Part shown: positions 18,242 to 28,469 of the stretch, in pieces
Numbering within the stretch: position 1 is the stretch's first letter
How the letters are laid out: each line of letters starts with the position of its first letter
Origin: Russula earlei
Lineage: Eukaryota; Basidiomycota; Agaricomycetes; Russulales; Russulaceae
Direction: 5' to 3'
Length of the DNA stretch: 29,330 bases
Assembly (NCBI GenBank): GCA_025769875.1
Contig: JAGFNK010000623.1
Location: forward strand, 1-29,330
Notes under the pieces: model-generated
The model's database searches: none
What the model saw: only the letters and a program-made list of their open reading frames with translations
Told to the model about the DNA's origin: nothing
Made by a program: the position numbers and the translations under genes

Positions 18242-18572
18242 TTATGACAAGTGCAGAGAGTGCTGTCTTTGTCAACATCAAACACAGTCAACTTGGATGT
18301 GCAAAATCATACCAAGTTCAACTTAAATTCATGTGACATCACAGTATCAAACTAATTCCACTCAGATGATGTAGGTAAGTTATTGAAGTAGGTACTGAGC
18401 TGTTGATCAACAGATGCCTTGGAGAGCCAGTTTTTCACCATTCTGTCAGTCCATGTTGGATTGGGTCACCTGATGTCAACACATTCCTTATTGGGACTGA
18501 ACTTTCAGTCAAGATTAAACTGGTTTGTAGAATTTCCAGCCACAGTCACATCAACTTTCAAGTAAGATAAAA

Positions 18573-18619
18573 ACTGGTTATGACTGGTTACGACTGGTTA
18601 TGACTGGTCATGACTGGTG
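18573..18619 (+). repeat. 10-bp tandem repeat, about 4.7 copies
   Basis: Units are ACTGGTTATG, ACTGGTTACG, ACTGGTTATG, ACTGGTCATG and a partial ACTGGTG. The single CpG unit among TpG/CpA variants fits CpG decay of the array. Confidence 0.8.
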
Positions 18620-18807
18620 TGCCTGGGATTTCTGTCAAGATTTCATGGGTTTGAAAATTATGGTCACAGCTTTAGGCAAGCTCTAAACCACTAGTGTGGT
18701 GTGTCTGAGGATCCACAAGTGTGAAAGAGCAGGGCTGTTAGACCATTAAGTGGACATCAACTGAGGAACCAGAGGTGGGAGCAAGAAGGGGAGAGAGGAG
18801 CTGGTAC

Positions 18808-19090
18808 TGTATATGGGACTAGGGTTATGCAAGCTATGCTATCTATCACAAGATGCAGCCTTATCCAGCATCTGGAATGTTTCTACATCACACAACACTG
18901 GATGTGCAATATGGTGGACACCTGTACTCACCCATAATGGTCACAGGAACTGCCCTTGACTATGGGTGTATAAATACCAACATGTAGACAAGACCACACA
19001 TTGTTCTACACCCCAGTATCACTTGAGCACTTAGCACAACCTCTATGGTGGATTACTCTGCCTGTTAGCTGCAATCTATGCTGCACAACA
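18808..19090 (+). repeat. Copia LTR, second copy
   Basis: This 283-bp block starts TGTATATGGGAC and ends CACAACA. It is clearly homologous to 310-592 along its length, including the GGGTGTATAAATACC TATA region. The base after the end differs from the PBS seen at 593, so this is a solo or 3' LTR. The flanking 5-mers (GGTAC, ATGTC) are not a duplication. Confidence 0.75.
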
Positions 19091-19105
19091 ATGTCAACCT
19101 TAGCT

Positions 19106-19182
19106 TAGAGGTATAAATACCAACAATGAGGATTGATGCATTGCTCCATGCCCACATATCACTTGTGGTGGGTTGCTCACCT
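19106..19182 (+). repeat. Copia LTR fragment
   Basis: TAGAGGTATAAATACC and the following CACATATCACTT..GGTGGGTTGCT repeat the TATA-to-end part of the LTR, 15 bases after the full copy ends. It is partial and more diverged. Confidence 0.6.
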
Positions 19183-19199
19183 ATAGCCATGTTCTCTGC

Positions 19200-20110
19200 C
19201 GTGCACAGGGAAGACTCGTCAAGTTGCTCTGTTTGGATGGGAAAAGGAGTGATATGTCCATCAGCAATAGTGATTCTAATGAAATTTAAGGATGTGTAAC
19301 AAGAACAAATGAAACGCAGAATCATTGGTAGTGAAAATGATAGACAAACGGACAACATCCAATGATTAAAGGCTCGCAAGACTGACTCCGATGCAGCGGG
19401 GCTCACAGGCGTTCGCCTGGCCATGAGATCCTTTTCGGGACGTACTGGAGGCAAGTGTGATGTTGAAATATCGGCACTCGAAACAAGTTTACGATCCCGC
19501 TTTGCGACTCGTGAATAATCGTCTATCCATGGCGACATGGGGGTGGGGAAGAAGTAGGGAGCACGATACGGGTTAGTGCGCCCGCGACCCAGACGTAAAG
19601 CTGAATTGTGGGGCCGATCCTTCTCGCTCTTACGTTCGTCGCCTTTGTCCCTGGACAGTGGTGTCATGGCTACGATCTTCCGCACTCTAATGGGGAGCAT
19701 GGAGGATTGTCACATCAGATGACATTTAATTTGCGGTGCGGAATTGAAGACGTACCATGTTCCGAAACGAAGGTGTGACAGCGATTGTAATCGCCCCTTG
19801 AGGATATTTTCCGTGAATGACTTGCCGTCTCTCGGAGATGAGGTGACAATGAAAATTTGCGTCACAAAAGGCTATGAAGCATGTAAAAATGAGGGTGACA
19901 GGCTCTGTGATGAAAGGGGTAGGAATGACTTGAATGAGCGCGGTTTAATCCAGGGCTTGATACTTCAGACAACTCCTCTTCCTGTGGAGACATTGAACAT
20001 CGAGATGAGGTGACAGATGGGCTGTCGCAGAATACATCGGGCAGGACGTCAGATAAAGCAGTGCCACCATATTCTTCGTGGGGCTGCGATAAATTTAGAG
20101 ATGGGTGCTC
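19200..20110 (-). CDS. Unresolved multi-exon gene candidate
   Basis: Two minus-strand pieces look coding. An upstream piece starts at ATG near 20112 (MEHPSLNLSQPHEEYGG.., then CSMSPQEEELSEVSS). A downstream piece ending near 19380 includes KGDERKSEKDRPHNSALRL, NPYRAPYFFPTPMSPW and VRPEKDLMARRTPVSP. The arrangement of introns between them (19700-19980) could not be settled, because several donor and acceptor pairs give different frames. The text resembles the cytosolic, low-complexity tail of a fungal membrane protein, but I do not recognise a family. The downstream ORF runs on into the copia LTR fragments at 19090-19182, so the gene's 3' end may be truncated or replaced by the insertion. Confidence 0.3.
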
Positions 20111-20851
20111 CATAATGATGCAGAGGGTGAACAGAGAGTGCAAGGGCCTATGAGGCCAGCAGTAAGGCGATGTGGTCATCGCTTGTGCCTTGCTGCATGG
20201 AATAGCCGCCATCACTATCTCTGTGGGGCGGAGAGTCTTGGTGTATATGGTCGGAATTGTGATCGAAGCTTGGAGGAAGTTGCTGGAGTGCAGGTAAGAG
20301 ATGTTGAAAGCCAAGAGCGAGAATACTCTGACGAAAAGGATAATATCATCGTTGACACCATGATAATGATATGGGAGGCAGAAGGTAGATTGGGCTCTCC
20401 AGAAAGATGCCACTTATGCAGTGTGGTAGTAATTGCCACGGTAATATGCCTTATGCTACGATCCGTGCTCCCAGGCAAACACGTTGGAAAGCTCTGTGAA
20501 TGACGGCCAGGATTGTAGAGAAATGCAAGGAACTCGAGGGCGGGAGCGAGCGAACGGAACATGCAACATCTTGCCTGCGAATTAAGAGTGGGTGACCACG
20601 AAGGCCGACACGAGTATCGAGAGAGCCGGAAGGGGCAGTTCGGGCATGGGAGGCTGATGAAGGAAGAGAGTACTAGCCTGAGGCGGTGGCACCAACAAAG
20701 CGACCCATAATCGGACCGTTCCTGCCGCGGAGGGCGTTGTATTTGCGTTGGGCGTCGTTGCCAGACCGCGACTTAACCTGACCCCATTCCTCTTCTTTCT
20801 GCGCGCTCTATCTTCAGTCACACAAATTCATCTTTTCCCTATCCTATAACC
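20111..20851. other. No settled gene; SHO1 upstream region
   Basis: Minus-strand ORFs (for example 20215-20562) may be further upstream exons or a hydrophobic segment of the candidate gene to the left, but no consistent model emerged. The last about 200 bases form the SHO1 promoter and leader. Confidence 0.3.
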
Positions 20852-22120
20852 ATGCCTCCAAGGGCCAGCAACGAGCGGCTCGACTTTACCCCAATTCTCA
20901 CCCACTACCTCTTTCTCTTCACCACCGTATTTGCCGTCGTCAGTAAACCCTTCGTGTGCCCCTTGGGTCATCCCGCTCACCTTTAATCTTTATTAGCTTG
21001 CGTGGTTCATTGCTTTCATTGGCCAGATAGTTGCCACGGCAAACTGTGAGTCCTAACATTACCTCGGAGTGTATCTGTACTCATCTCGAGGTTACGATTC
21101 CTATTCTCCTTCCTAGTGGGTCATGAGACCGTTGGCACACTCTGGTTTGCCATCTGGTTGCAGCTTTTTCTCATCTTTGGCGTCATTTACACCCTTGCAT
21201 CCGACTCCATAGCGATGCATCGTTTCCAAATTGTCGCCTTTGGCTCGGTTGCTATTGTCTTTGCCGTCATCGGCGTTGACCGATCCATATTCACCCGTTT
21301 TGGCTCTCTCGATGCTGTAGCAGCCGGCTGGCTCATCCTCGCCATGGTCGACATTATTTGGGTACTCTATTTCACCTCAGAAGAAGACTCCCTCGCGCTA
21401 TATATTTTCAACTCCCTTGGCACAGGTGGCCTCTCATCACCCTCCAGACGTCGCCGCACACGCACAACCTCTGTTCACAACCCTGCCAGTTATGGTGGCG
21501 GTGGTGGGTATACCGCTGCTGGTATCGGCCCTGGTACCTACGATACCAAGCTCAACGGCAGCTTCGCACCAGATATCGGTAGCAACCCCCTCAATACCAT
21601 AAACCCACCACCCGTGCATTCTCAAAAGAGTGCCAATTCTGTCGCCGGACCAACCAGCCCTGGACCAACGCAGTCCCCAATTGGGGTAGAAACGAGTGGC
21701 GCACAGGGTATCAATTCGCCCCTGATGAGCACCCCCGGAAATGCAGGCATAGGAGCGGGTGGTGGACCGCCACTACCCGCAGATACCAGCGCAACTGACG
21801 ACTCTGCGTACCCCTACAAGGCAAAAGCGCTGTATGCATGTACGTGACTTAGCGGTCCTGCACTCGCTTTTTCTGTGCTGATACCAAACATGTGCTTCAG
21901 ACACCGCGTCGCCAGACGACCCCAACGAGATCTCATTCTCTAAGGGCGAGATTTTGGATATCATCGACAAGAACGGGAAGTGGTGGCAGGCGCGAAGAGA
22001 GGACGGTTCTCTTGGTAGTACGTAGCATCGCCACCTCATTCCTTTTTCACCTCGTCGCTGATACGCGCATATTCCCTTTACGTTGCAGTCGCACCGTCGA
22101 ATTATCTCCAAATTATCTGA
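20852..22120 (+). CDS. SHO1: Sho1-type osmosensor, four TM plus SH3
   Basis: Five exons (20852-20938, 20997-21045, 21117-21839, 21901-22017, 22089-22120) give 335 residues; yeast Sho1 has about 370. The start [18 protein letters not shown] precedes four membrane segments at about residues 13-41, 52-71, 79-97 and 108-127 ([58 protein letters not shown]). A Gly/Pro/Ser-rich cytosolic linker leads to a C-terminal SH3 domain at about 276-335, with [31 protein letters not shown] and GIAPSNYL all present. Sho1 sits in the plasma membrane at growth sites and uses the SH3 domain to hold the MAPKK Pbs2 in the high-osmolarity (HOG) pathway; it also feeds filamentous-growth signalling. Intron 1 uses a GTCAGT donor; a GTAAAC site 4 bases on would break the frame. 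The gene is convergent with the RNF10 homologue. Confidence 0.95.
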
Positions 22121-23073
22121 CGGAAAACACAACGCGCCGGACGCTTATACCGTCTTTCCTTCCTCCACTTCATGGATGACATCCCGTTCCTATTCTTCCT
22201 TTGTTTTCACACCCGGTCTTTAGGCCTCGTAATGATATCTACTAACGCCTGCTCGAAATTAGGACTGCCTCATCATCTATATTCCTCTTGAAATAGTGTA
22301 TGCTACGCAACAAACGGCAGGAACATGGAGGCCGTGCGTTGTGGATACTCCCGGATATATCGACATACATATCGCTTTTGCGCCAACGCCCAAACGTTGG
22401 CCTGCCATGCGTGGCACATCCAATTGCCTTGCACATCGTATAAGCGCCGTTCGCCACGCCTTCCACCATACCTACGCACTAGTCTCCCTTGCTGTTCCTG
22501 TTGGTGACTCGTATCCTCCTGTATAGGCCCACGCATTTGTATGTATGTGCCCATCATAACGCTCTCTTTCTCTTTCGCTCGCGTCCGCTTATCAGAAATG
22601 TCAAAGTTTACGGGTCAGACCGTATGATGATCGAGTTTTTAGACCGCCGCGTGTTGTGAGCATGTATGTGCTTGCGTGTGGCGTGGTTGGTGAGGGTGTG
22701 ATGATGACCCACGCACTTCTGACACAGGCGGTTCGTAAGGTAAGCCATACGAGACGCACTGTAGAAACTTGAACTGTCCATGCACTCGCGATGCGGTCAT
22801 GTAAGCAGGGTATCCACCCTAATTCCGCAGTTGGGGGAAAAGAGGACCGCGGTATTCCCTTGCAAAACTGGACAGTTGCAGTCAAAAATGAATGACCGTT
22901 GCCATGGCTACCTCCCTCCTCGCCATTTCATATTGTTACACGGATTGTATCATGCGTTATGTTATGTATGTTATATATGTCGTGTATAATGCCGAGACGA
23001 AAAAAAGGGGAGGATCGCAAAAAATCGCGCTCAAGTAAAAATTAAATGCAGATGATCTGCAGCTGCTCACCAG
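22121..23073. other. Intergenic, shared 3' region of convergent genes
   Basis: No gene is supported; short ORFs overlap on both strands without motifs. It must hold the 3' ends of SHO1 (plus) and of the RNF10 homologue (minus). An alternating TATGTTATATATG stretch lies near 22960-22980 and A-runs near 22999 and 23020. Confidence 0.4.
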
Positions 23074-25225
23074 TCACCGCCTCCTCACCGCGCCACTGCC
23101 ACCAAGCACGACCATCCGCGCGCGCCGTCTCCGCCCACCAGCGCCGACGCTGCCACCGCCCCCGTTCGGTCCTCGCTGGACCTCGAGCTCATGCCATGCC
23201 CGATCGAGGTCAAGGTCAAACGCCCACTCATCCGCGTCCACGTCCTCGCCATCGTGACGCAGCTCCGGACGCGTAACGCGAGCCGCCGCCGTGTTGTTTC
23301 CTCCTCCCGCGTTCGCCGCAGCGGCAAAGCTGCGCGTGCCCCATGCGCCGTTCGGCTGCTGCGGCGGTCGCGCTTGGGGCGTTGGTATAGGCGAGGTCGA
23401 CGCGGCGCGAGACGTGTCCCGATCCAGTTCTGGCTCGAGCTCGGGCTCGTGCGTGCCCCAAGCAGGGCCGATAAGCTTCTCGCGCTCTCGCTCCTCCGCG
23501 CGGGCCTTCGCCTTTTCGTCGCGCCGGCCTTTCTCTCGCCTACGCGCTCGGCGCGCCTTGATCGCCCCTTCAAACGCACGCAAGCCTTCGGCGCCAACAA
23601 CGCCTTCGAGGTCTGCTTCGACAAAGACGACGTCTGCGCCCTCCGGGATGTGCGAGAGATATTTGCAGCGCCGCCGTAGGTCCGCATCGACGGAGCCTTC
23701 ATTCGCGGCTTCGACGCGCACCGTGATGCTATCTGGAAACGACGCGTATGCGCCAAAATGCGAAGAAAGGATTCTGATATCGAGCGGGTGAAGGAAGATC
23801 GGAAGTCCGAAGGCAGCCTGATAGAAGTAGTAAGCGGACGTTGACGGCGGGGGTGGGTTGAGGTTCCTGCGTAATTTGGGACCACGAGCGGTCGGCGTCG
23901 GCGAGCATGCGGGTGACTGGGGAGCTTGAATAGAGAGATGGTGCGTATGGACTTCAGACGGATCGGGCGTCGCCGTGGCGCTTTCTCGTCCCTGCTTGCG
24001 CTGGGCGTGAAGCGTGACGCGAGCGGCGATGTCGTGCTCCAGCTGCAGAGCACGTTCGATTGCGGCATGTAAGGCGTCCGTGCTGAGAGCATTTGCCTTA
24101 GCAATCTGCTTGTTCAACCTCTGCTCAACGGCGTCACAGAATGCGATGCCTAGTGTGTCACCCAACTCCGAAAGGGCGCGGCGCTCAGATGCCAGTTCGG
24201 AAAGATCGCATGTGAGGTTCTCGATGAGATATGATGGCGTCGCTAGCATGAATTTGGCATGTGTGTACACGTCTGGCAAAAAGTGGAAAGGAGCTTGATG
24301 TGGGGGAAGAAGATCTGAAGGCCAAGTATTGGTACGTGGAAGGGCCAGCGTGGTTATCTGAGGACGGAGCATGAGCCGCATTCGTAGTGTTGATCCGGGC
24401 TCGGGGGTCTCCAACATATTGATGTCAGCAGAAGCTGCTGAGGACGATGGTTGAGGCTGGGCATTATTGGGACCATCATCTAGGTGGCAGGGTGGAGTGA
24501 ACCAGTGAACGCTCTTGAGCTGCTTCTCGTTGATCGAGTCGAAACAGATCGGACAGCGAGCCCACTTGGGGTTTTCTGATGTACCAAGATAATGTAATAT
24601 GCACGGAAAACAGAAGACCTGCAGATGGCAACGGGATCTCAGGTGCTGTGATGGGCATCATTGGGGAAACAAACTGACGTGTCCGCACTTGGTCATACGA
24701 GGGACTGTCGGAGGGGAAAGACAGATGGGACAAGTTGTGTGCCCCTCTCCATGCGAAGGATTGTCACCACCGCCTGCGGCGGCTGCGGCCAGTGCTGAAT
24801 TGCGGGGAATGATTACTTGTAATATGTCCTGCCATTGGAAGAAACTGTATACAACAGGATTGGCTTGAGTCCGTTTATAACAAAAGTGTGGACTACTCAC
24901 ATGTCCGGATCTGCAAAATGTACTGTATAGTCTCCCAAAGGGTTCATCACAAACCGGTGCTGGGCATTGACGAAACCTAGATGGGGGATAGGATGGTTAT
25001 CATGCCATGGAAGTCAGTTGGGAGATAACACTCACGCTCTTTATTCCAAACGCCATGGGTAATCCCATGCCTGCGACTCCTCCTCGGTAGACTTTGGACA
25101 TGTTGAGTTTGTCTTGGTGGAAGAGAAAAGTTGAGAAGATGGTTGAGAGATTGAGAGGAAGCAGACTTGGCAACCCGCTTTGGAGGGGTCGGGTTCGAAG
25201 GCCGAGTTGTGCTTTGTGCAGCCAT
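23074..25225 (-). CDS. MAG2: RNF10/Mag2-type RING E3 ubiquitin ligase
   Basis: Four exons (25225-25036, 24976-24901, 24844-24679, 24618-23074) give 658 residues, close to yeast Mag2 (about 670). The N-terminus is basic. It is followed by the family signature FVNAQHRFVMNP..DYTVHFADPDIFFQWQDILQV, and then a C3HC4 RING at about residues 127-169 (C127, C130, C142, H144, C147, C150, C166, C169: CPIC..KCGHVFCFPCILHYL..CPIC). The RING is split by an intron after the CGH. A long region with PGSTLRMRLMLRP, a coiled charged stretch (KARRARRREKGRRDEKAKARAEEREREK) and a late AAWHELE-like AWHELEVQ plus RMVVLGG end the protein. RNF10 and Mag2 monoubiquitinate 40S proteins uS3/uS5 on stalled ribosomes. Intron 3 has a GTCAGT donor. 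The gene diverges from WBP11. Confidence 0.92.
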
Positions 25226-26095
25226 AGTTGAAGGTGGGTTCCTTCCCTCCCTGATTGAGAGAAGGGATAAGAAAACCACCACCGTGATGGGAGAGGACAA
25301 GCCCGACTAATCCCGCGTCCATCTGCGTCGGTCTGACGTCGAGCGAGATCACTTAAGCGAGATCACTTGACTCACCTCGGCGTCTGTCAAAACGGATATA
25401 TACTCTGCCGTCTATCACAACTATGCAGGGCAGTTGTGCTGAGAGTGCTGGAGTTGGTGTGCGAGAACAAGCGACGTTTTTGAAAGGAATACTGGCTGTA
25501 CGGACTCCCGTCAACTGTACCGCCTCCGCTATGAGCCGTGCCAATAACCCCACTCCTGCGCTGCACATACACTGGCAACGTGGTGCCTGATGACCCCCCT
25601 CCTCTGTCCACGGTGAGTTGTTCTATCTTTTTTGCTTTCCTCACGGGCCCAGCAGAGCATCGCGGAACCAAGTTCATCACGGTGGTCACTACTCTCGGGA
25701 TTGCACACATCCCGATTGTGCTTGAGTACTACGCTCTTACAGCCGTTGCATGTACCCACCCTCGTTCACGTACGTGTCTAACTGGCCCTCCAACCACCCG
25801 ACAATGTAACAGGGTTACCTCGAGGAAACCCAACTCCGGGGCAATGTCGTCCGATGAAGACATCAGACGCCTTACTCTGACAATCCCAGCTCACGCGTCG
25901 AGAAAGTTCGCGTGAAGCATTGTCGCTCAGGTTGTCGATCTTGCTTGAAATGTGATCTAGACATTCGAAATCTGATACGGTTTACATTGTGGCTTTAGTA
26001 AGTGAAGGTGGGGCAGGCAATATGGTAAGCGCAGGTAAGCGCACGCGCGCACCCACAAGCACGTGCTCACTCTTTCAACTTATCTACTCCCTCCC
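25226..26095. other. Divergent promoter region RNF10/WBP11
   Basis: This is 870 bp between the start codons of two divergent genes. A plus-strand 126-codon ORF (25538-25915, GTG start) has a possible GTGAGT..CAG intron, but no domain and no ATG. No TATA is evident beside either start. A short tandem of GTAAGCGCA with a purine/CG run precedes the WBP11 ATG (about 26025-26050). Confidence 0.4.
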
Positions 26096-27571
26096 ATGGC
26101 CAAAGGAAAGAATCTCAATCCTGCGGATGCATATCGTATGCATATTTACTGCAATCCATGTGTGTAATGTCTCTGAATACAGCCATCAGGCAAGGCTCAA
26201 CGGAAGAAAGAATTGAAAAAGGTGCGTCGTCTTTTTATTAAGCCAGACAACTTTGAACTGTGACGCAACTCACAATTATTCCGTTATTTGCAGTAGAACA
26301 AGGCAGGGAGGCAAAAGGCACGAGATTTCTCCCTCGTGAAAAAGGATACATGGGGTATGTCTCACTCCCCGTAGCACCTGAAAGCGGTAACATGGCACAC
26401 CAGACCTCGAGGACGAAATCGAAAAGCTCACCTCCACCGCGTCACTTTCGGATGCTGACCAGAAAAGGCTCAAGGACTTGAAGGTAGAGCTCGATAACAT
26501 CGTCAAGAAGAAGGAGAAATACCTAGAAGAACATCCAGAGCAACGGAAATTGGTATATCGTCCTCGACGCCAGCCAAAGGATGGCCAGTCGTCCAAGAAT
26601 ATTCCCCCTGTGAGTGGACCACAAGAGGAGGAGGGTGGGTCGTTGTTCGTTGCTGCAAACTTGTCTGTTAATTCACTCTCATTTCTGCAGAGGACACAGA
26701 CGACGACATTCTCATGCCAGAAGGCCCTCCCCCCGGCATGTCGAAGGAAGAGGAGGAAGAGGATACGGACGATGATATCCCCATGCCAGAGGGCCCCCCT
26801 CCAGGCAGCGCATGTAAGTTTTACGCCCATTTCTTTTCTGTTCACTGATGTCGTGTCTGGATAGCATCCATATCATCTTACCCATCCATCCCGCCACTGC
26901 CGCCACCGCCACCTGGTTTTCCTCTGGCCATCCCCCCACCGCCTCCTGGTTTTCCTAATGTGCCCTTCCCCCCTCCCCCTCCCGGATTCCCCGTACTACC
27001 TAGCCCGGCACCACCAGGTTTCCCAGCTCCCCCGCCGCCCAGCTTCCCCCCTCCTCTACCAGGTTTTGCCCCACCTCCAGGCGGGTACACTCCCGCACCG
27101 GCAGGGCTATTCAATAGTCTTCCACCTCCACCACCAGGTTTCTTCCCGCGACGCGGAGCCGCACCGATCGCTCAAACTTCTGCATCCCGAGCCCCTACCC
27201 ATTCTGCGCAGGCATCTTTGCCCGCTGCACCTGCTGCATCATCTGCAACAGTCTCTGCTAAAGCGCAGTTACGTGATTTCAAGAAGGAGAGCACTGCGTT
27301 TGTACCTGCCTCACTCCAACGCCGGCGTGCAGCTCCGGGCAGCGCCGGTGCTGGAAGGGGGACCAGTAACGTCAATTCGGCACCCCTACTAGACGGTGAC
27401 AACCACGGACAGGCACGAGAAGCTGCAACTGCGAGGCCGGATCTTGTGAACACATTGAAGGGGCAGTTCGGGAGTGCGATAAAGGTGCAAGAGAAACCGA
27501 AAGCGAAGGATGACTACGAAAAATTTGTCGAGGGATTGGGGGACATTCTGGGCCCGACGCCACAGAAATAG
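26096..27571 (+). CDS. WBP11: WBP11-type splicing factor
   Basis: Six exons (26096-26135, 26190-26221, 26297-26354, 26404-26609, 26693-26813, 26865-27571) give 387 residues. The start MAKGKNLNPADAYRKAQRK and the basic helical NKAGRQKARDFSLVKKD are the hallmark of the Wbp11 domain. A coiled coil follows (LEDEIEKLTS..DIVKKK-like, ending YLEEHPEQRKLVYRP). Residues 113-150 hold two copies of DTDDDI(L/P)MPEGPPPG. A long Pro-rich stretch with repeated PPPPPGFP (about 160-250) would bind WW and SH3 domains. The C-terminus has AQLRDFKKESTAFVPASL, conserved in Wbp11, and ends EKFVEGLGDILGPTPQK. Human WBP11 (NpwBP/SNP70) is a nuclear pre-mRNA splicing factor that binds PQBP1; by inference this one acts in the spliceosome. 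Two acceptors (introns 2 and 4) use the second of two nearby AGs to keep the frame. Confidence 0.93.
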
Positions 27572-27796
27572 AATACTGCATGACTCTAGGAGTACACGCA
27601 TCGGTTGTATGGTATCCTGACGCAAACACGAACGCTCGCCAGCGTATGTGCGGGTTCCTCAACTACGCTTTAAATGAGTGCGCGTTAAGCAGTCCTCTGG
27701 TCTCCCTGAATAAAACCTCCTTCGGGCCCACCTAGGCGCTGGTCACAGGTCAAAGACCTTGGTCGCGGGCACCGATTGCCCTTCATACTTGGGACG
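27572..27796. other. Short intergenic, WBP11 3' region
   Basis: No gene. It holds the WBP11 3' end; AATAAA occurs at about 27709. Confidence 0.4.
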
Positions 27797-27892
27797 ATGC
27801 TCTTCACATTCCAAGTGACGCGCCAGGCCTTCCACCGCACTTCCCGCGCCTATATTGTCAACCTCAACCCGATCGTCCCCGGCCGTACGTAG
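27797..27892 (+). pseudogene. FHIT-like N-terminal fragment
   Basis: A 31-codon frame from ATG 27797 reads MLFTFQVTRQAFHRTSRAY and then IVNLNPIVPG. This matches the first strands of fungal FHIT/Aph1 (diadenosine polyphosphate hydrolase of the histidine-triad family), in which a FtFqV..q.F.rt..y..vNl.PivPGHvLV pattern is standard. After PG the expected HVLV is replaced by RT-stop, although VSPSRAR follows directly, so the break looks like a small mutation. No intact HxHxHxx motif was found downstream; PQVCHHLCAGGEPDD at about 28110-28155 could be its eroded trace. An intron starting at GTACGT (27885) is possible but would be very short. Confidence 0.5.
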
Positions 27893-28371
27893 ATGGTCTC
27901 ACCCTCGCGTGCCAGGTACCATGCATGCGCTACGCCACGTCCTCATCTGTTGCGCCTGGTGAAGCTGTAAAGGGGCATTCGCACTGGGTGTCGAATCAAA
28001 CCAAGGAGGGGAAATTTCGGGTGCTTTCCCCCCGTTTCTTTCTGATTACCCTTCCGCCCGAACCTTTACGACTGGCTCCAGGGCTTGAACCTTTGCGCGT
28101 GGAAGGCTGTCCTCAGGTTTGCCACCATCTATGCGCGGGAGGAGAGCCGGATGACCGATGGCGCTTGACAGCTACCTCTGAATGGAGATCCTCTTCACAC
28201 AATTTGTGGCATGATATATGTGAAGCGAGCGCATAATGGCCAATTTCCGACACGAGAGACGACTGCTGTGGCCGGGAGGTGCTTGGACTAGGCTTCGTCA
28301 TCTCCCAACATCAGTTTCATCCATCTCACATCAGGAAAAACCTCCTGCGCTAGCGAGAGGTAATGCGGAAG
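27893..28371. other. No supported gene
   Basis: A 103-codon plus ORF (27925-28236) overlaps the region downstream of the FHIT-like fragment. It has no independent support beyond a possible eroded histidine-triad trace. Confidence 0.3.
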
Positions 28372-28469
28372 TTAAGCCCCATTTACCAACCGAGAATTCT
28401 TGAATCTTGAGGCCCCATTTGGCACGAAACTATTCAAGAATTCTCAGTTGGTAGAAGGGGCCTTAGTAA
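28372..28469. repeat. Fold-back repeat (MITE-like), about 98 bp
   Basis: The left arm (28372-28405) and right arm (28432-28469) pair over about 34 positions with a core ATTCAAGAATTCTC / GAGAATTCTTGAAT. The flanking TTACCAAC/GTTGGTAG and TAAGCCCC/GGGGCCTTA continue the pairing with a few mismatches. The 26-base loop includes GGCCCCATTTGGCACG. The shape is that of a small fold-back or MITE; no target duplication was identified. Confidence 0.6.

Larger units (their letters stand above)
17935..18807. other. Gene-free, CpG-depleted region
   Basis: No gene. It contains an AAAAGTGAG tandem leading into A17 (18225-18241) and a 10-bp tandem repeat (18573-18619). Words such as ACTGGTT and CAGTC are shared with 15590-15770, hinting that both sides belong to one old repeat interrupted by the solo LTR. 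Confidence 0.4.

Noticed and set aside
15000..18800. CRISPR-like or satellite array
   Set aside because: The repeated words are irregularly spaced; apart from the short 10-bp tandem there is no repeat-spacer regularity, and the host is a fungus.
23085..24104. 339-codon minus ORF and 162/166-codon plus ORFs over the RNF10 exon
   Set aside because: These are shadow frames of a GC-rich, Arg/Ala-coding exon; the RNF10 frame has the conserved motifs.
25538..25915. 126-codon plus ORF in the RNF10/WBP11 promoter region
   Set aside because: It starts at GTG with a stop just upstream, has no domain, and its possible intron does not lead to a convincing second exon.
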